A DNA stretch of 10,323 nt from an uncultured bacterium (GCA_934845495.1 CAKWRB010000033.1:1-10323); one strand, 5' to 3'. Shown: positions 1 through 6,266, counted from the stretch's first letter. A program made the numbers and translations. The notes: generated from the letters alone by a model not told the origin.

Positions 1-68
1 ACAAAGCCGCCCGGACACATACAGAAGGTGTAGACCCCCCGGTCGTGTTGCCGGTTGGTGTGCTGGTA
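1..68 (-). pseudogene. Continuation of the FAD oxidoreductase frame beyond an in-frame stop (runs off the window)
   Basis: Directly after the TAA at 69-71, and in the same reading frame as the gene upstream of it, 22 further codons are open to the window edge. They include VYTFCMCPGG. From memory of COG2509 NAD(FAD)-utilizing dehydrogenases, a GRGVYxFCMCPGG-like motif sits in the middle of the family's roughly 500-residue proteins, so this is the displaced second half of the same gene and not a new one. No start codon with a ribosome binding site precedes it. The rest of the gene would lie to the left of base 1. Confidence 0.7.
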
Positions 69-998
69 TTACCCCCCCCGCAGCCCGGGGTCGCCCGCAA
101 AGTCACCCAAGAGGCCCCGGTCGATCTCCGTCATGAGATGCTCGGCGCGCACTCCCACCGAAAAGGGCTTGGGCTGGATCTCCGCCCCGGCCCTCCGGAC
201 GGCCTGGAAGGTATCCCGGGCGCTGTGTCCCACAGCCAGAATCACCACTTCCGCCGGGATCTCCCCTGCTTCGGTGCGAACCGCCGTGAGCCGTCCGCTC
301 CGGGCAGAAAAACCGGTCACCCGGGTGTTGAAGCGCACCTCGCCGCCCAGCCGGATGATCTCCTCCCGGATGGACTTCACCACCCGGCGCAGGTAGTCGG
401 TGCCGATGTGCGGCTTGGCCTTGCGCAGGATGGAGGGATCGGCTCCGTGGGCCACAAAGGCCTCCAGCACTGTTTCGCACAGGGGATCGTTGATGCGGGT
501 GGTGAGTTTTCCGTCCGAAAAGGTTCCGGCGCCGCCCTCGCCGAACTGGACATTGGACCGGGAGTCGAAGCTGCCGCCCTTCCAGAAGCCCTCCACCGCA
601 GCCACCCGGCTGTCCACATCGCCGCCGCGCTCCAGAACCAGAGGGGCATAGCCCATCCGGGCCAGTGTCAGGGCCGCGAACATACCGGCAGGGCCAAAAC
701 CGATCACCACCGGGCGGTTGGCAAGTGTTCGTCCGCCGCAGACCAGTTCAGGGAGCTGGGGTTTGCGCAGGCGCACATTGGAATCCCCGGCCCGGCGGAC
801 CACTTCCTCCTCGTGGTCACATTCGATTCCCACGGTATAGACAAACTTGATCTCGCTGCGCCGGCGGGCATCCACCGAGCTTTTGACGATGTAGGCGCTT
901 TTGGGGTTCTTCACCCCGGCCCGGCGCAGAGCAAGCTCCACAGCGGCTGCCTCCCCCTTCTGGAACGGGACGCTGATTGAGGATACCAGAATGGACAT
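69..998 (-). CDS. FAD-dependent oxidoreductase (COG2509 type), cut short by an in-frame TAA
   Basis: The 309 visible residues match the first part of the NAD(FAD)-utilizing dehydrogenase family, flavoproteins whose substrate is not well defined. Residues 1-95 form a small alpha/beta domain. A Rossmann FAD-binding motif, GFGPAG, lies at 100-105 and is followed by LVLERG at about 120-125. QFGEGGAGTFSDGKL at 151-165 is also typical of the family. The ATG at 998 is chosen because an AGGA site lies seven bases upstream and the protein begins at a natural domain edge. The family is usually around 500 residues or more, so the product is truncated. The frame continues past the stop with a conserved motif, which points to a nonsense mutation (plausibly GAA to TAA) or a sequence error beside a run of eight G at 72-79. 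In related Clostridia I recall a gene of this type after cdaA-cdaR and before glmM, which fits its place here. Family call is secure; functional status is open. Confidence 0.85.
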   Translation of the reverse strand: MSILVSSISVPFQKGEAAAVELALRRAGVKNPKSAYIVKSSVDARRRSEIKFVYTVGIECDHEEEVVRRAGDSNVRLRKPQLPELVCGGRTLANRPVVIGFGPAGMFAALTLARMGYAPLVLERGGDVDSRVAAVEGFWKGGSFDSRSNVQFGEGGAGTFSDGKLTTRINDPLCETVLEAFVAHGADPSILRKAKPHIGTDYLRRVVKSIREEIIRLGGEVRFNTRVTGFSARSGRLTAVRTEAGEIPAEVVILAVGHSARDTFQAVRRAGAEIQPKPFSVGVRAEHLMTEIDRGLLGDFAGDPGLRGG

Positions 999-1022
999 TG
1001 GTTGTTCCTGCCTTTCTTTGAT

Positions 1023-1070
1023 AAAAAGGAGCTGCCGCGGCGCGGCTTTCCAGCCGGCTGACGGCAGCTC
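1023..1070 (-). terminator. Intrinsic terminator between cdaR and the oxidoreductase gene
   Basis: On the minus strand GAGCTGCCG (1062-1070) pairs perfectly with CGGCAGCTC (1029-1037). An inner GGCT/AGCC stem extends the hairpin, and five T follow (1023-1027). It lies 23 bases after the cdaR stop and only 24 bases before the next start codon, so it may act as a leaky or regulated terminator for the downstream gene. Confidence 0.8.
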
Positions 1071-1092
1071 TGTTGCACTGTTTTCCGTTTGG

Positions 1093-2352
1093 TCAGTCCG
1101 TCTCCTGGACGCTGAACTGAACCCGATAGGTGCCGCTGCACCACACCAGTCCCTTGCCCGGTGCGGAGAGTTCGGCAATGGCGCTGCTGCTCCCCTCGGA
1201 GAGATCCATCTCCTCCAGGTCCACCACTGCCACCAGGTCCTGGTCAGTCAGGGCTGCCATCTGGTCGCTGCGGCCATACACCACCACATCCCGGATGCTT
1301 GTGGTCACCGGTGTGACAGTATAGCCTTCCGGGACATGTTCAAACCGGATGTTGGAGACACTCATGGTCCGGGAAATGACCCCGGAGGTATCCACTCCTA
1401 CCGTGATGCTCTCGTCTCCTTCCAGGTTGATGAAGCCGGCCGGCAGATTGAGGTTGAAATTGTATTCGCCGCCATCCAGGTCCCGGAAGTCGATGTAGCC
1501 CACGCTCAGCTCGGTCATCGAGCTGATGGAGCTTTCCGGCCCTGCCACCAGCAGCTCCTCCTTGGAGAGGGTGTAGCGCAGTTCCTCCAGCGGGAAGCCG
1601 TCCGGAACATTCAAAAAGTCCACGGTGATGGGCAGCCGCTTGGTCTTGAGGAGCGGCACGGTGACTGCCGCCGACTCGCTGCTCATCTTGATGTAGTCGG
1701 AGGGAACTTCCTTGCCCTCGGCATCCAGCAGGATCAGATCGCTGGTGAGCACCTCGGTCTTGGAGATGCCCCCTGCCTTTTCGGGGCGCACCACACAGCT
1801 GGCCACCCGGGAGACATCGCTCTCCGGGCCGCTGATGGTCAGATTCTGAACATTGACATAGTCGTCCCCGATGACATAACCGTCGGGATAGGTCAAACGG
1901 GAGAGATCCACTGTCACCGAAAGGGTCTTTTTCACTGTGCGGTCAAACCGGACCGTCACATCCTTGGGGGTGGTGGAGAGGTTATCAAAATCCCGGCCCA
2001 GGCGGTCGGTGACCGAGAGGCGCACGGTGTATTCACCAGCAGAAGTAATGCCGGTGAGATCGGCCTGCACCAGCAAGTCCTGCCGGTCCACATTGACGAC
2101 CACGCTCCGTTCGCCGGTCATATCCACCTTGACCATGATAGGCTTATCCAGCACCACATCCAGCCCCATGGCCTCCAGGCTCTCACTGCTGGACTCGAAC
2201 GAAACCGGCACATTGGTGATCGAGCGGTCGGCGGAGGTATCAATGGTGTTGACCACCGTGAACCACAGCATGAACGCAAACAGGAAGGACAGGAACCAGA
2301 GGAACTTGTCGTTATCAAACAGCACTTTGAAGTTGGGCTTAGTGATTTTCAT
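1093..2352 (-). CDS. cdaR: CdaR, YbbR-domain regulator of the diadenylate cyclase
   Basis: This is the membrane-anchored partner of CdaA, which binds the cyclase and modulates cyclic di-AMP synthesis in Firmicutes. From the ATG at 2352 the product is 419 residues. A short basic start (MKITKPNFK) precedes one strong membrane segment (about residues 17-35, FLWFLSFLFAFMLWFTVV). The rest is an extracytoplasmic beta-rich region of repeated YbbR domains, with recurring patterns such as VPVSFES, LPITVDFLNVPDGF and NIRFEHVPEGYTV, giving three to four copies. The start overlaps the end of cdaA by 14 bases. An in-frame ATG at 2361 and another at 2388 are alternatives. The GGAGG at 2365-2369 is only 3 bases from the 2361 ATG but 12 from the 2352 ATG, so neither spacing is ideal. 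Neighbouring cdaA makes the identification firm; the exact start is uncertain. Confidence 0.93.
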   Translation of the reverse strand: MKITKPNFKVLFDNDKFLWFLSFLFAFMLWFTVVNTIDTSADRSITNVPVSFESSSESLEAMGLDVVLDKPIMVKVDMTGERSVVVNVDRQDLLVQADLTGITSAGEYTVRLSVTDRLGRDFDNLSTTPKDVTVRFDRTVKKTLSVTVDLSRLTYPDGYVIGDDYVNVQNLTISGPESDVSRVASCVVRPEKAGGISKTEVLTSDLILLDAEGKEVPSDYIKMSSESAAVTVPLLKTKRLPITVDFLNVPDGFPLEELRYTLSKEELLVAGPESSISSMTELSVGYIDFRDLDGGEYNFNLNLPAGFINLEGDESITVGVDTSGVISRTMSVSNIRFEHVPEGYTVTPVTTSIRDVVVYGRSDQMAALTDQDLVAVVDLEEMDLSEGSSSAIAELSAPGKGLVWCSGTYRVQFSVQETD

Positions 2353-3244
2353 CCGGTGCATTCGCCTCCTTTCGGAGCTGGGCAGCATCCTTGCGGATCA
2401 GCCGGAAGTTCAGCCGGCGGGGCTCGGCCTTCTGCTGCAGAATCAGCCCGTTGCGCAGTTCGCTGCGCAGCTCATCGATGCTCAGATCCCGCTTGAGCAC
2501 CCCGTTTTCTGCCAGGGAGATCTTGCCGTTCTCCTCCGAGACCACCAGCGAAATGGCATCGGAGTTCTCACTCATGCCCAGGGCCGCCCGGTGACGGGTG
2601 CCCAGTTCCCGGCTGATGGTAAAGTTGGCCGACAGCGGCAGAACGCAGCCGGCGGCATACACCCGCCCATTGCGCAGGATCACTGCGCCGTCGTGCAGCG
2701 GAGAGTTCTTGAAGAAGAGGTTGTTGATCAGCTCATAGCTGGGCTGGGCATCCACAATGGTGCCGGTGGCGATCACATCACCCAGCGGCGTCGAACGCTC
2801 AAAGATCATCAGGGCGCCCACCTTTTGCCGGGACATGGTGGCGCAGGCATCGCAGACGGTGTTGATGGTATCCTCCCAGCGGTGCATGATCTCGGTCTCA
2901 TTGTCCGAGGTGGGGGCAAATACTGCACCCAGAGCCGAAACCCGGGTACGCCCCATCTGCTCCAGCACCTTGCGCAGTTCCGGCTGGAACAGGACAATCA
3001 GTGCAATGGCTCCGATCTGAAAGACATTCTGCATCAGGAAGCTGATGCTCCGCAGCTGGAGGATGTAAGCTGCCAGATAGACAGCCACCAGTGCCAGCAA
3101 GCCCTTGACAAGCTGAATGGCCCGGGTCTCCCGGAGCAGCTTGATGAGCTGGAACATTACATAGGCAACAACGCAGATATCAATGAGGTCGGTGATGCCG
3201 AACAGGGAGATCTGCCGGACCAGCATATCTGTAAATTCTGACAT
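2339..3244 (-). CDS. cdaA: Diadenylate cyclase CdaA (cyclic di-AMP synthase)
   Basis: CdaA condenses two ATP into cyclic di-AMP, the second messenger that controls potassium and osmolyte balance and cell-wall homeostasis. The 301-residue protein has the expected layout. Three membrane helices occupy about residues 12-35, 43-62 and 67-86, and a DAC catalytic domain runs from about 100 to 270. The two signature motifs are intact: DGA at 185-187 (in LHDGAVIL) and RHR at 217-219 (in GTRHRAALG). The tail after 270 is charged. The ATG at 3244 has AGGAAGGG nine bases upstream and an extended -10 promoter about 40 bases upstream, so cdaA opens its operon. The end overlaps cdaR, as in the conserved cdaA-cdaR pair. 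Length and motifs are normal for the family. Confidence 0.97.
   Translation of the reverse strand: MSEFTDMLVRQISLFGITDLIDICVVAYVMFQLIKLLRETRAIQLVKGLLALVAVYLAAYILQLRSISFLMQNVFQIGAIALIVLFQPELRKVLEQMGRTRVSALGAVFAPTSDNETEIMHRWEDTINTVCDACATMSRQKVGALMIFERSTPLGDVIATGTIVDAQPSYELINNLFFKNSPLHDGAVILRNGRVYAAGCVLPLSANFTISRELGTRHRAALGMSENSDAISLVVSEENGKISLAENGVLKRDLSIDELRSELRNGLILQQKAEPRRLNFRLIRKDAAQLRKEANAPDENH
2365..2372 (-). promoter_or_regulatory. Ribosome binding site of cdaR, inside the cdaA coding region
   Basis: AAAGGAGG on the minus strand is the strongest Shine-Dalgarno match near the cdaR start. It lies within the last codons of cdaA, so the two genes are probably translationally coupled. It sits 3 bases before the ATG at 2361 and 12 before the ATG at 2352, which is why the cdaR start stays ambiguous. 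Confidence 0.7.
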
Positions 3245-3282
3245 CTGCCTGTCCCTCCTTCCTGATTTTTTACTCTAAACTA

Positions 3283-3310
3283 ATTGTAACATAACTATGG
3301 TTTTATGCAA
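3283..3310 (-). promoter_or_regulatory. Promoter of the cdaA-cdaR operon
   Basis: On the minus strand TTGCAT (3305-3310) is separated by 16 bases from TACAAT (3283-3288). The TG one base before the -10 makes it an extended -10 promoter. It lies in AT-rich DNA about 40 bases upstream of the cdaA start and downstream of a terminator. A TTGACA at 3322-3327 has no good -10 partner at the right distance. Confidence 0.65.
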
Positions 3311-3425
3311 GCCGGTTTTTCTGTCAATTTTTGCGGGAAGAATCCGTCACAGTATGGTGATTTTCCCACGGCTTATTCTACCTGGAAAACCCAGGAATTT
3401 TGCAACCGTTTTATAAAATTTCTGT

Positions 3426-3480
3426 AAAAAGTCCGGCTGCTTTCCGGAGATCCTCTCCTGCAAAAGCAGCCGGGCTTTTT
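3426..3480 (-). terminator. Bidirectional intrinsic terminator after the DUF3343-like gene
   Basis: A 14-base stem (arms 3430-3443 and 3463-3476, one mismatch) carries an inner GGAGA/TCTCC stem. A-rich sequence lies on one side and T-rich on the other, in both directions, with five T each way. The minus-strand hairpin starts 7 bases after the stop codon at 3484. It separates the isp unit from the cdaA promoter and would stop transcripts from either side. Confidence 0.9.
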
Positions 3481-3483
3481 CAG

Positions 3484-3711
3484 CTATTCCTCTGGTTTCT
3501 CATCGCAGATCACACGGCGCACCTTCACTGCCTGATCGGCCAGCAGCCGGAGGGCTGTATCCGGGTCACCGCCGGATACACGCACCAGATACCGGCACCC
3601 ATCTGGGTCGGGATTGTGGTCGATATGTATATGGTACCCGGCAGCGGAAAGCACCTCTTCCGCCCGCTGTGCATAGGTGATGGAACACATCATCAGAGTT
3701 AGTGATTTCAA
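3484..3711 (-). CDS. Small DUF3343-like (putative Se/S carrier-like) protein
   Basis: A protein of about 75 residues starting at a TTG (3711). GGAAAGG lies 11 bases upstream. This start keeps the first beta strand (SLTLMM) that leads into CSITYAQRAEEVL. ATG codons at 3693 and 3690 would remove that strand, and the upstream GTG and TTG sit too close to the ribosome site. The sequence resembles the DUF3343 family: a strand ending in a small residue and [IV]TYAxxA at 11-15, then an acidic linker and GCRYLVRV at 38-45, where the family has a GCGYSLRV-like motif. No enzymatic function is established for the family; a Se/S carrier role is only a database suggestion. C9 and C39 are the cysteines of interest. 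It follows ispF by 108 bases with no terminator between, so it is probably co-transcribed. Family assignment is from memory of the motif and is moderate. Confidence 0.7.
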   Translation of the reverse strand: MKSLTLMMCSITYAQRAEEVLSAAGYHIHIDHNPDPDGCRYLVRVSGGDPDTALRLLADQAVKVRRVICDEKPEE

Positions 3712-3722
3712 GTCAGTCAACA

Positions 3723-3729
3723 CCTTTCC
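3723..3729 (-). promoter_or_regulatory. Ribosome binding site supporting a TTG start
   Basis: GGAAAGG on the minus strand is the only good Shine-Dalgarno match before the small DUF3343-like gene. The TTG at 3711 lies 11 bases downstream, the nearest usable start at a tolerable distance. Confidence 0.5.
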
Positions 3730-3819
3730 AGCATAGTTCCGGCAGGGATCCGAACGCAAGGCGGAGGATCGGGACCTCACCGGAGATCACGCTATCCTAT
3801 GCTGCAGCAGAGCGAGGTG

Positions 3820-4314
3820 TTACAGATTTACCGGAGAAATCTCCCGCTTCTGGAGCAGGCAGACCGCATGGGCCGCAATCCCCTCCAGCGCTCCGGTGAA
3901 GCCAAGCCCCTCCTCGGTGGTGGCCTTGACGCTGACTTGCTCCACGGTACAGCCGCAGATTCCAGCAATACGGCTGCGCATACTGTCGATGTAGGGGGCC
4001 AGCTTCGGCTCCTGGGCCACGATGGTGATATCGCAGTTGCCTAGCTCGTAGCCGCGCTCCCAGGCCAGGCGCATCACTTCGCCCAGCAGCAGGGCGCTGT
4101 CCGCATCCTTGTACCGTGGGTCCCGGTCGGGGAACAGCTTGCCGATGTCCCCCAGGGCCAGCGCCCCCAGGATGCTGTCCGCCAGGGCGTGCAGGGCCAC
4201 ATCGGCATCCGAGTGCCCCAGCAGGCCCAGTTCATACTCCACCTCCACACCGCAGAGCATCAGCTTGCGCCCCTTGACAAAGCGGTGTACATCGTATCCA
4301 TGTCCGATCCTCAT
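3820..4314 (-). CDS. ispF: 2-C-methyl-D-erythritol 2,4-cyclodiphosphate synthase
   Basis: IspF cyclises 4-diphosphocytidyl-2-C-methyl-D-erythritol 2-phosphate with loss of CMP, giving MEcPP in the MEP isoprenoid pathway. The 164 residues are the normal length and cover the whole family. The opening MRIGHGYDVH carries zinc ligands D8 and H10, with H42 (in ADVALHALAD) as the third. LLGHSDADV is at 31-39, the FPDRDP loop at 61-66, and KATTEEGLGFTG at 130-141 is the substrate and inter-subunit motif. The start codon overlaps the ispD stop by four bases (ATGA), indicating translational coupling. The last residues (after LLQKREI) are variable and unremarkable. Family members work as soluble homotrimers in the cytoplasm. 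Confidence 0.98.
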   Translation of the reverse strand: MRIGHGYDVHRFVKGRKLMLCGVEVEYELGLLGHSDADVALHALADSILGALALGDIGKLFPDRDPRYKDADSALLLGEVMRLAWERGYELGNCDITIVAQEPKLAPYIDSMRSRIAGICGCTVEQVSVKATTEEGLGFTGALEGIAAHAVCLLQKREISPVNL

Positions 4315-5000
4315 TTCAATCCCTCCAGATAGGCACCGGCTGCGAGAAAGTCCTCCGGTGTTGTCAGTTTCAAATTGCGGTAATCCCCCAGCACCAGCTG
4401 CACTTCCCGGCCCATGGCCTCGAACAGCTGGCAGTCGTCGGTGCAGAAAAGCCCCCGGCGCTCCGCCTCCTCTGCCGCCCGGAGGTACTCGTCCCGGTCA
4501 AAGATCTGGGGGGTCTGCACCGCCCAGAGGCGGCTGCGGTCGGGGGTATCCACCACCCGGCCCCGTTCATCGGCCAGTTTGATGGTATCCTTGACCGGTA
4601 CCGCCGCCGTCGCCGCCCCACAGCTGCGGGCCGCTTCGATGCACCGGGCAAAGACCTCCGGCGTCACCAGCGGACGGGCGCCATCGTGGATGGCAGCCAG
4701 CCTGCAGTCGGACGAAAGCGCCCGGACGCCGTTTTGCACCGACTCCTGCCGGGTGCTGCCGCCGGGCACCACCGCCAGCAGCCTGGAACACTGCCCCAGC
4801 AGCTGGCGATACTCCTCCACCCGGTCCTTCCGGGTGACCACCACGATCTCATCGACCTCCGGCACCGCCTCCACTGCCGCCAGGGTGCGCAGGATCACCG
4901 GTATGCCGCCCAGCGGCTCTGTGAGCTTGTCCCGGCCGCCCATGCGGCTGGAACTGCCTGCCGCGGCAATGACCACCCCGATTTTTCCCTGTTCTTCCAT
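4311..5000 (-). CDS. ispD: 2-C-methyl-D-erythritol 4-phosphate cytidylyltransferase
   Basis: IspD transfers CMP from CTP to MEP, giving CDP-ME, the third step of the MEP pathway. The 229 residues are of usual length. The nucleotide-binding start AAAGSSSRMG is at 12-21, with conserved basic residues R19 and K25. GGSTRQESV at 80-88 and HDGARP at 105-110 line the CTP/Mg site. QTPQIF is at 162-167 and the closing KLTTPEDF at 211-218 is the MEP-binding end. The ATG at 5000 has AGGAGG seven bases upstream. An extended -10 promoter lies about 40 bases upstream of the start, so ispD heads the unit ispD-ispF-DUF3343-like. The TDDCQLFEA segment at 187-195 departs slightly from the commoner TDD(A/E)S form but keeps both aspartates. 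Confidence 0.98.
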   Translation of the reverse strand: MEEQGKIGVVIAAAGSSSRMGGRDKLTEPLGGIPVILRTLAAVEAVPEVDEIVVVTRKDRVEEYRQLLGQCSRLLAVVPGGSTRQESVQNGVRALSSDCRLAAIHDGARPLVTPEVFARCIEAARSCGAATAAVPVKDTIKLADERGRVVDTPDRSRLWAVQTPQIFDRDEYLRAAEEAERRGLFCTDDCQLFEAMGREVQLVLGDYRNLKLTTPEDFLAAGAYLEGLK

Positions 5001-5040
5001 GCTGCCGCCTCCTGTCCTGTTGTTTGACTTTTGCAGTTCC

Positions 5041-5086
5041 AGTATAGCACAAAACCGAATCGTTCAGATCGGTTTCCTCTCTGAAC
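5041..5086 (-). promoter_or_regulatory. ispD promoter with interleaved inverted repeats
   Basis: The minus-strand -10 is TATACT (5041-5046) with TG one base before it, an extended -10. The -35 region (about 5064-5069) is a poor match. Two perfect 7-base inverted repeats interleave over it: AAACCGA (5052-5058) with TCGGTTT (5069-5075), and GTTCAGA (5062-5068) with TCTGAAC (5080-5086). Because they lie upstream of the expected transcription start, they would act as DNA sites (possible operators), not as RNA hairpins of the ispD transcript. Confidence 0.55.
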
Positions 5087-5130
5087 AAACTGTAAATTCT
5101 GTATTCCGAAGCCGGTGGGTACCGCTCCAG

Positions 5131-5165
5131 ACAAAAACAGGGACAGCAGCCAGCGCCGCCGTCCC
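5131..5165 (-). terminator. Intrinsic terminator after the racemase gene
   Basis: On the minus strand GGGACGGCGG (5156-5165) pairs with CTGCTGTCCC (5140-5149), with two G-T wobbles, across a 6-base loop. TGTTTTTGT follows (5131-5139). It lies about 13 bases after the stop codon at 5179 and closes the rnr-arsC-like-racemase unit. Confidence 0.8.
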
Positions 5166-5178
5166 CGGAAACATTGGT

Positions 5179-5880
5179 TTACTTGTCCAGCTCCTCGGCC
5201 AGGCGCACCGCTGCCATGGCATGCAGCGCAGTGGTATCCAGCACGGGCAGGTCGGTATCGGTCTGCTTGATGAGCATGGGGATCTCGGTGCAACCCAGGA
5301 TCACGCCCTCGGCGCCCCGGCTGCGCAGCTCCTCGATCACCGAGAGGAAGTACTGTCGGCTTTCATCCTTGAGAATGCCGAAGGTCAGCTCCTCCTGGAT
5401 CACCCGGTAGATTTCGTCCCATTCACTCTCCTGCGGAACAATGACCTCGATGCCATGCCGATCCCGCAGCCGGCCCTTGTAGAAATCCTGCCCCATGGTG
5501 AACGGTGTGCCCATCAGGCCCACTTTGTGAAGGCCCAGCCGCTTGATCTCGTCGGCAGTGGCATCGGCAATGTGGATAAAGGGCACATGGATGCTCTCCT
5601 CCAGCTGGGCACAGGCGGCATGCATGGTGTTGGTGCAGAGGACGATGAGGTCGGCACCGGCCTCCTCCAGCTTTTTTCCCACAGCAGCAAACTTGCCGCC
5701 CAGGATCTCCACCTCTCCCCTGCCCATGTGTTCCAGCATCTCGTTGAGGTTCACCGAATAGATGATGCTCTCCACATTGTTGAGGCCGCCCAGCCGCTTA
5801 GCCGACTCCTCGTTGATGATCCGGTAATAATCCACTGTCGACTGCCAGCTCAGGCCGCCGATGAGTCCGATTCGTTTCAT
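5179..5880 (-). CDS. Aspartate/glutamate racemase-family protein (YgeA/RacX-like)
   Basis: A PLP-independent amino-acid racemase of 233 residues. The family uses two cysteines, one in each half of a pseudo-symmetric fold, to exchange the alpha proton. Both are present: C82 in LCTNTMH and C197 in LGCTEIP. The start MKRIGLIGGLSWQST and the HIADAT segment (about 103-108) are typical. The ATG at 5880 is chosen because GGAGGA lies nine bases upstream; a GTG at 5901 would place that site inside the gene. It follows the ArsC-like gene by 26 bases and ends at a terminator. The E. coli relative YgeA is, as I recall, reported with Thr in place of the first cysteine, so having both suggests a full two-base catalyst. 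The substrate cannot be read from sequence; supply of D-amino acids for cell wall or signalling is an inference. Confidence 0.93.
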   Translation of the reverse strand: MKRIGLIGGLSWQSTVDYYRIINEESAKRLGGLNNVESIIYSVNLNEMLEHMGRGEVEILGGKFAAVGKKLEEAGADLIVLCTNTMHAACAQLEESIHVPFIHIADATADEIKRLGLHKVGLMGTPFTMGQDFYKGRLRDRHGIEVIVPQESEWDEIYRVIQEELTFGILKDESRQYFLSVIEELRSRGAEGVILGCTEIPMLIKQTDTDLPVLDTTALHAMAAVRLAEELDK

Positions 5881-5906
5881 AGGGCACTCTCCTCCACACA
5901 CTTATC

Positions 5907-6266
5907 TCAGTTCAGCAGGGCTTCTTCCCACTCGGCGGGCTTGAAGCCCACCAGCACCTTGTCACCGGCCAGCACAATGGGCCGCTTGACCAGCATACCG
6001 TTGGTGGCCAGCAGCGCATAGCGCTCCTCCTCCGGCATCTCCGGCAGCTGATCCTTGAGTTTCAGCTCCTTATAGAGGTTACCGCTGGTGTTGAAAAAGC
6101 TCTTGGACGGCTTGCCGCTCCGGGCAATCCACTCGGCCAGCTCGGCGGCGGTGGGGTTTTCCTCCACAATATGGCGGTCGTTGTGTGCAACGCCGTGCTC
6201 ATCCAGCCACTTGGCAGCCTTCTGGCAGGTGGAACACCGGGGATACCAGATGAATGTAACGGTCAT
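5907..6266 (-). CDS. ArsC/Spx-family thioredoxin-fold protein
   Basis: A 119-residue protein of the ArsC/Spx/YffB family, often annotated as arsenate reductase family. The start MTVTFIWYPRCSTCQKA has a CxxC pair (C11, C14) where classical ArsC has one catalytic cysteine and Spx has its redox switch. KRPIVL at 94-99 supplies the conserved Arg and cis-Pro of the fold, and a FKPAEWEE-like end (108-115) is usual. The family contains true arsenate reductases, the RNA polymerase-binding regulator Spx, and proteins of unknown role. No ars genes are nearby, so arsenic resistance is not supported; a thiol-redox function is a safer inference. GAGAGGG lies six bases before the ATG. It sits 39 bases after rnr and 26 before the racemase gene, and is probably co-transcribed with both. 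Confidence 0.9.
   Translation of the reverse strand: MTVTFIWYPRCSTCQKAAKWLDEHGVAHNDRHIVEENPTAAELAEWIARSGKPSKSFFNTSGNLYKELKLKDQLPEMPEEERYALLATNGMLVKRPIVLAGDKVLVGFKPAEWEEALLN

Noticed and set aside
69..71. TAA read as an amino acid (alternative code)
   Set aside because: TAA serves as the normal stop of ispF, rnr and secG in this window, and no recoding signal is visible near 69-71.
69..79. Simple frameshift in the run of eight G as the cause of the oxidoreductase stop
   Set aside because: The conserved motif beyond the stop is already in the same frame, and adding or removing one G gives meaningless sequence. A substitution or a multi-base error is needed.
901..2496. A 531-codon open frame on the plus strand opposite cdaR
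   Set aside because: It mirrors the GC-rich codon pattern of cdaR on the other strand, is rich in His, Gly and Ala as such shadows are, and matches no family I know. The minus-strand frame has clear CdaR features and a ribosome site.
3322..3327. Consensus TTGACA as the -35 of cdaA
   Set aside because: No acceptable -10 lies 15-19 bases downstream; the TTGCAT/TACAAT pair closer to the gene fits better.
3381..3395. CCTGG-5-CCAGG inverted repeat upstream of cdaA
   Set aside because: The arms are only five bases long, there is no T run, and it lies well upstream of the promoter, so it is compatible with chance.
3730..3759. Possible promoter TTGCGT-18-TATGCT before the DUF3343-like gene
   Set aside because: The transcript would start at or after the ribosome binding site (3723-3729), leaving no usable leader. 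Read-through from ispF is simpler.
4414..6021. A 535-codon open frame on the plus strand spanning ispD, the spacer and the racemase gene
   Set aside because: It crosses two well-supported genes, a terminator and a promoter, and its translation is a low-complexity Ser/Arg/Ala mixture with no recognisable domain.
5907..6266. Arsenate reductase for arsenic resistance
   Set aside because: No arsR, arsB or acr3 gene is nearby, and the CxxC arrangement is shared by non-arsenic members of the family.
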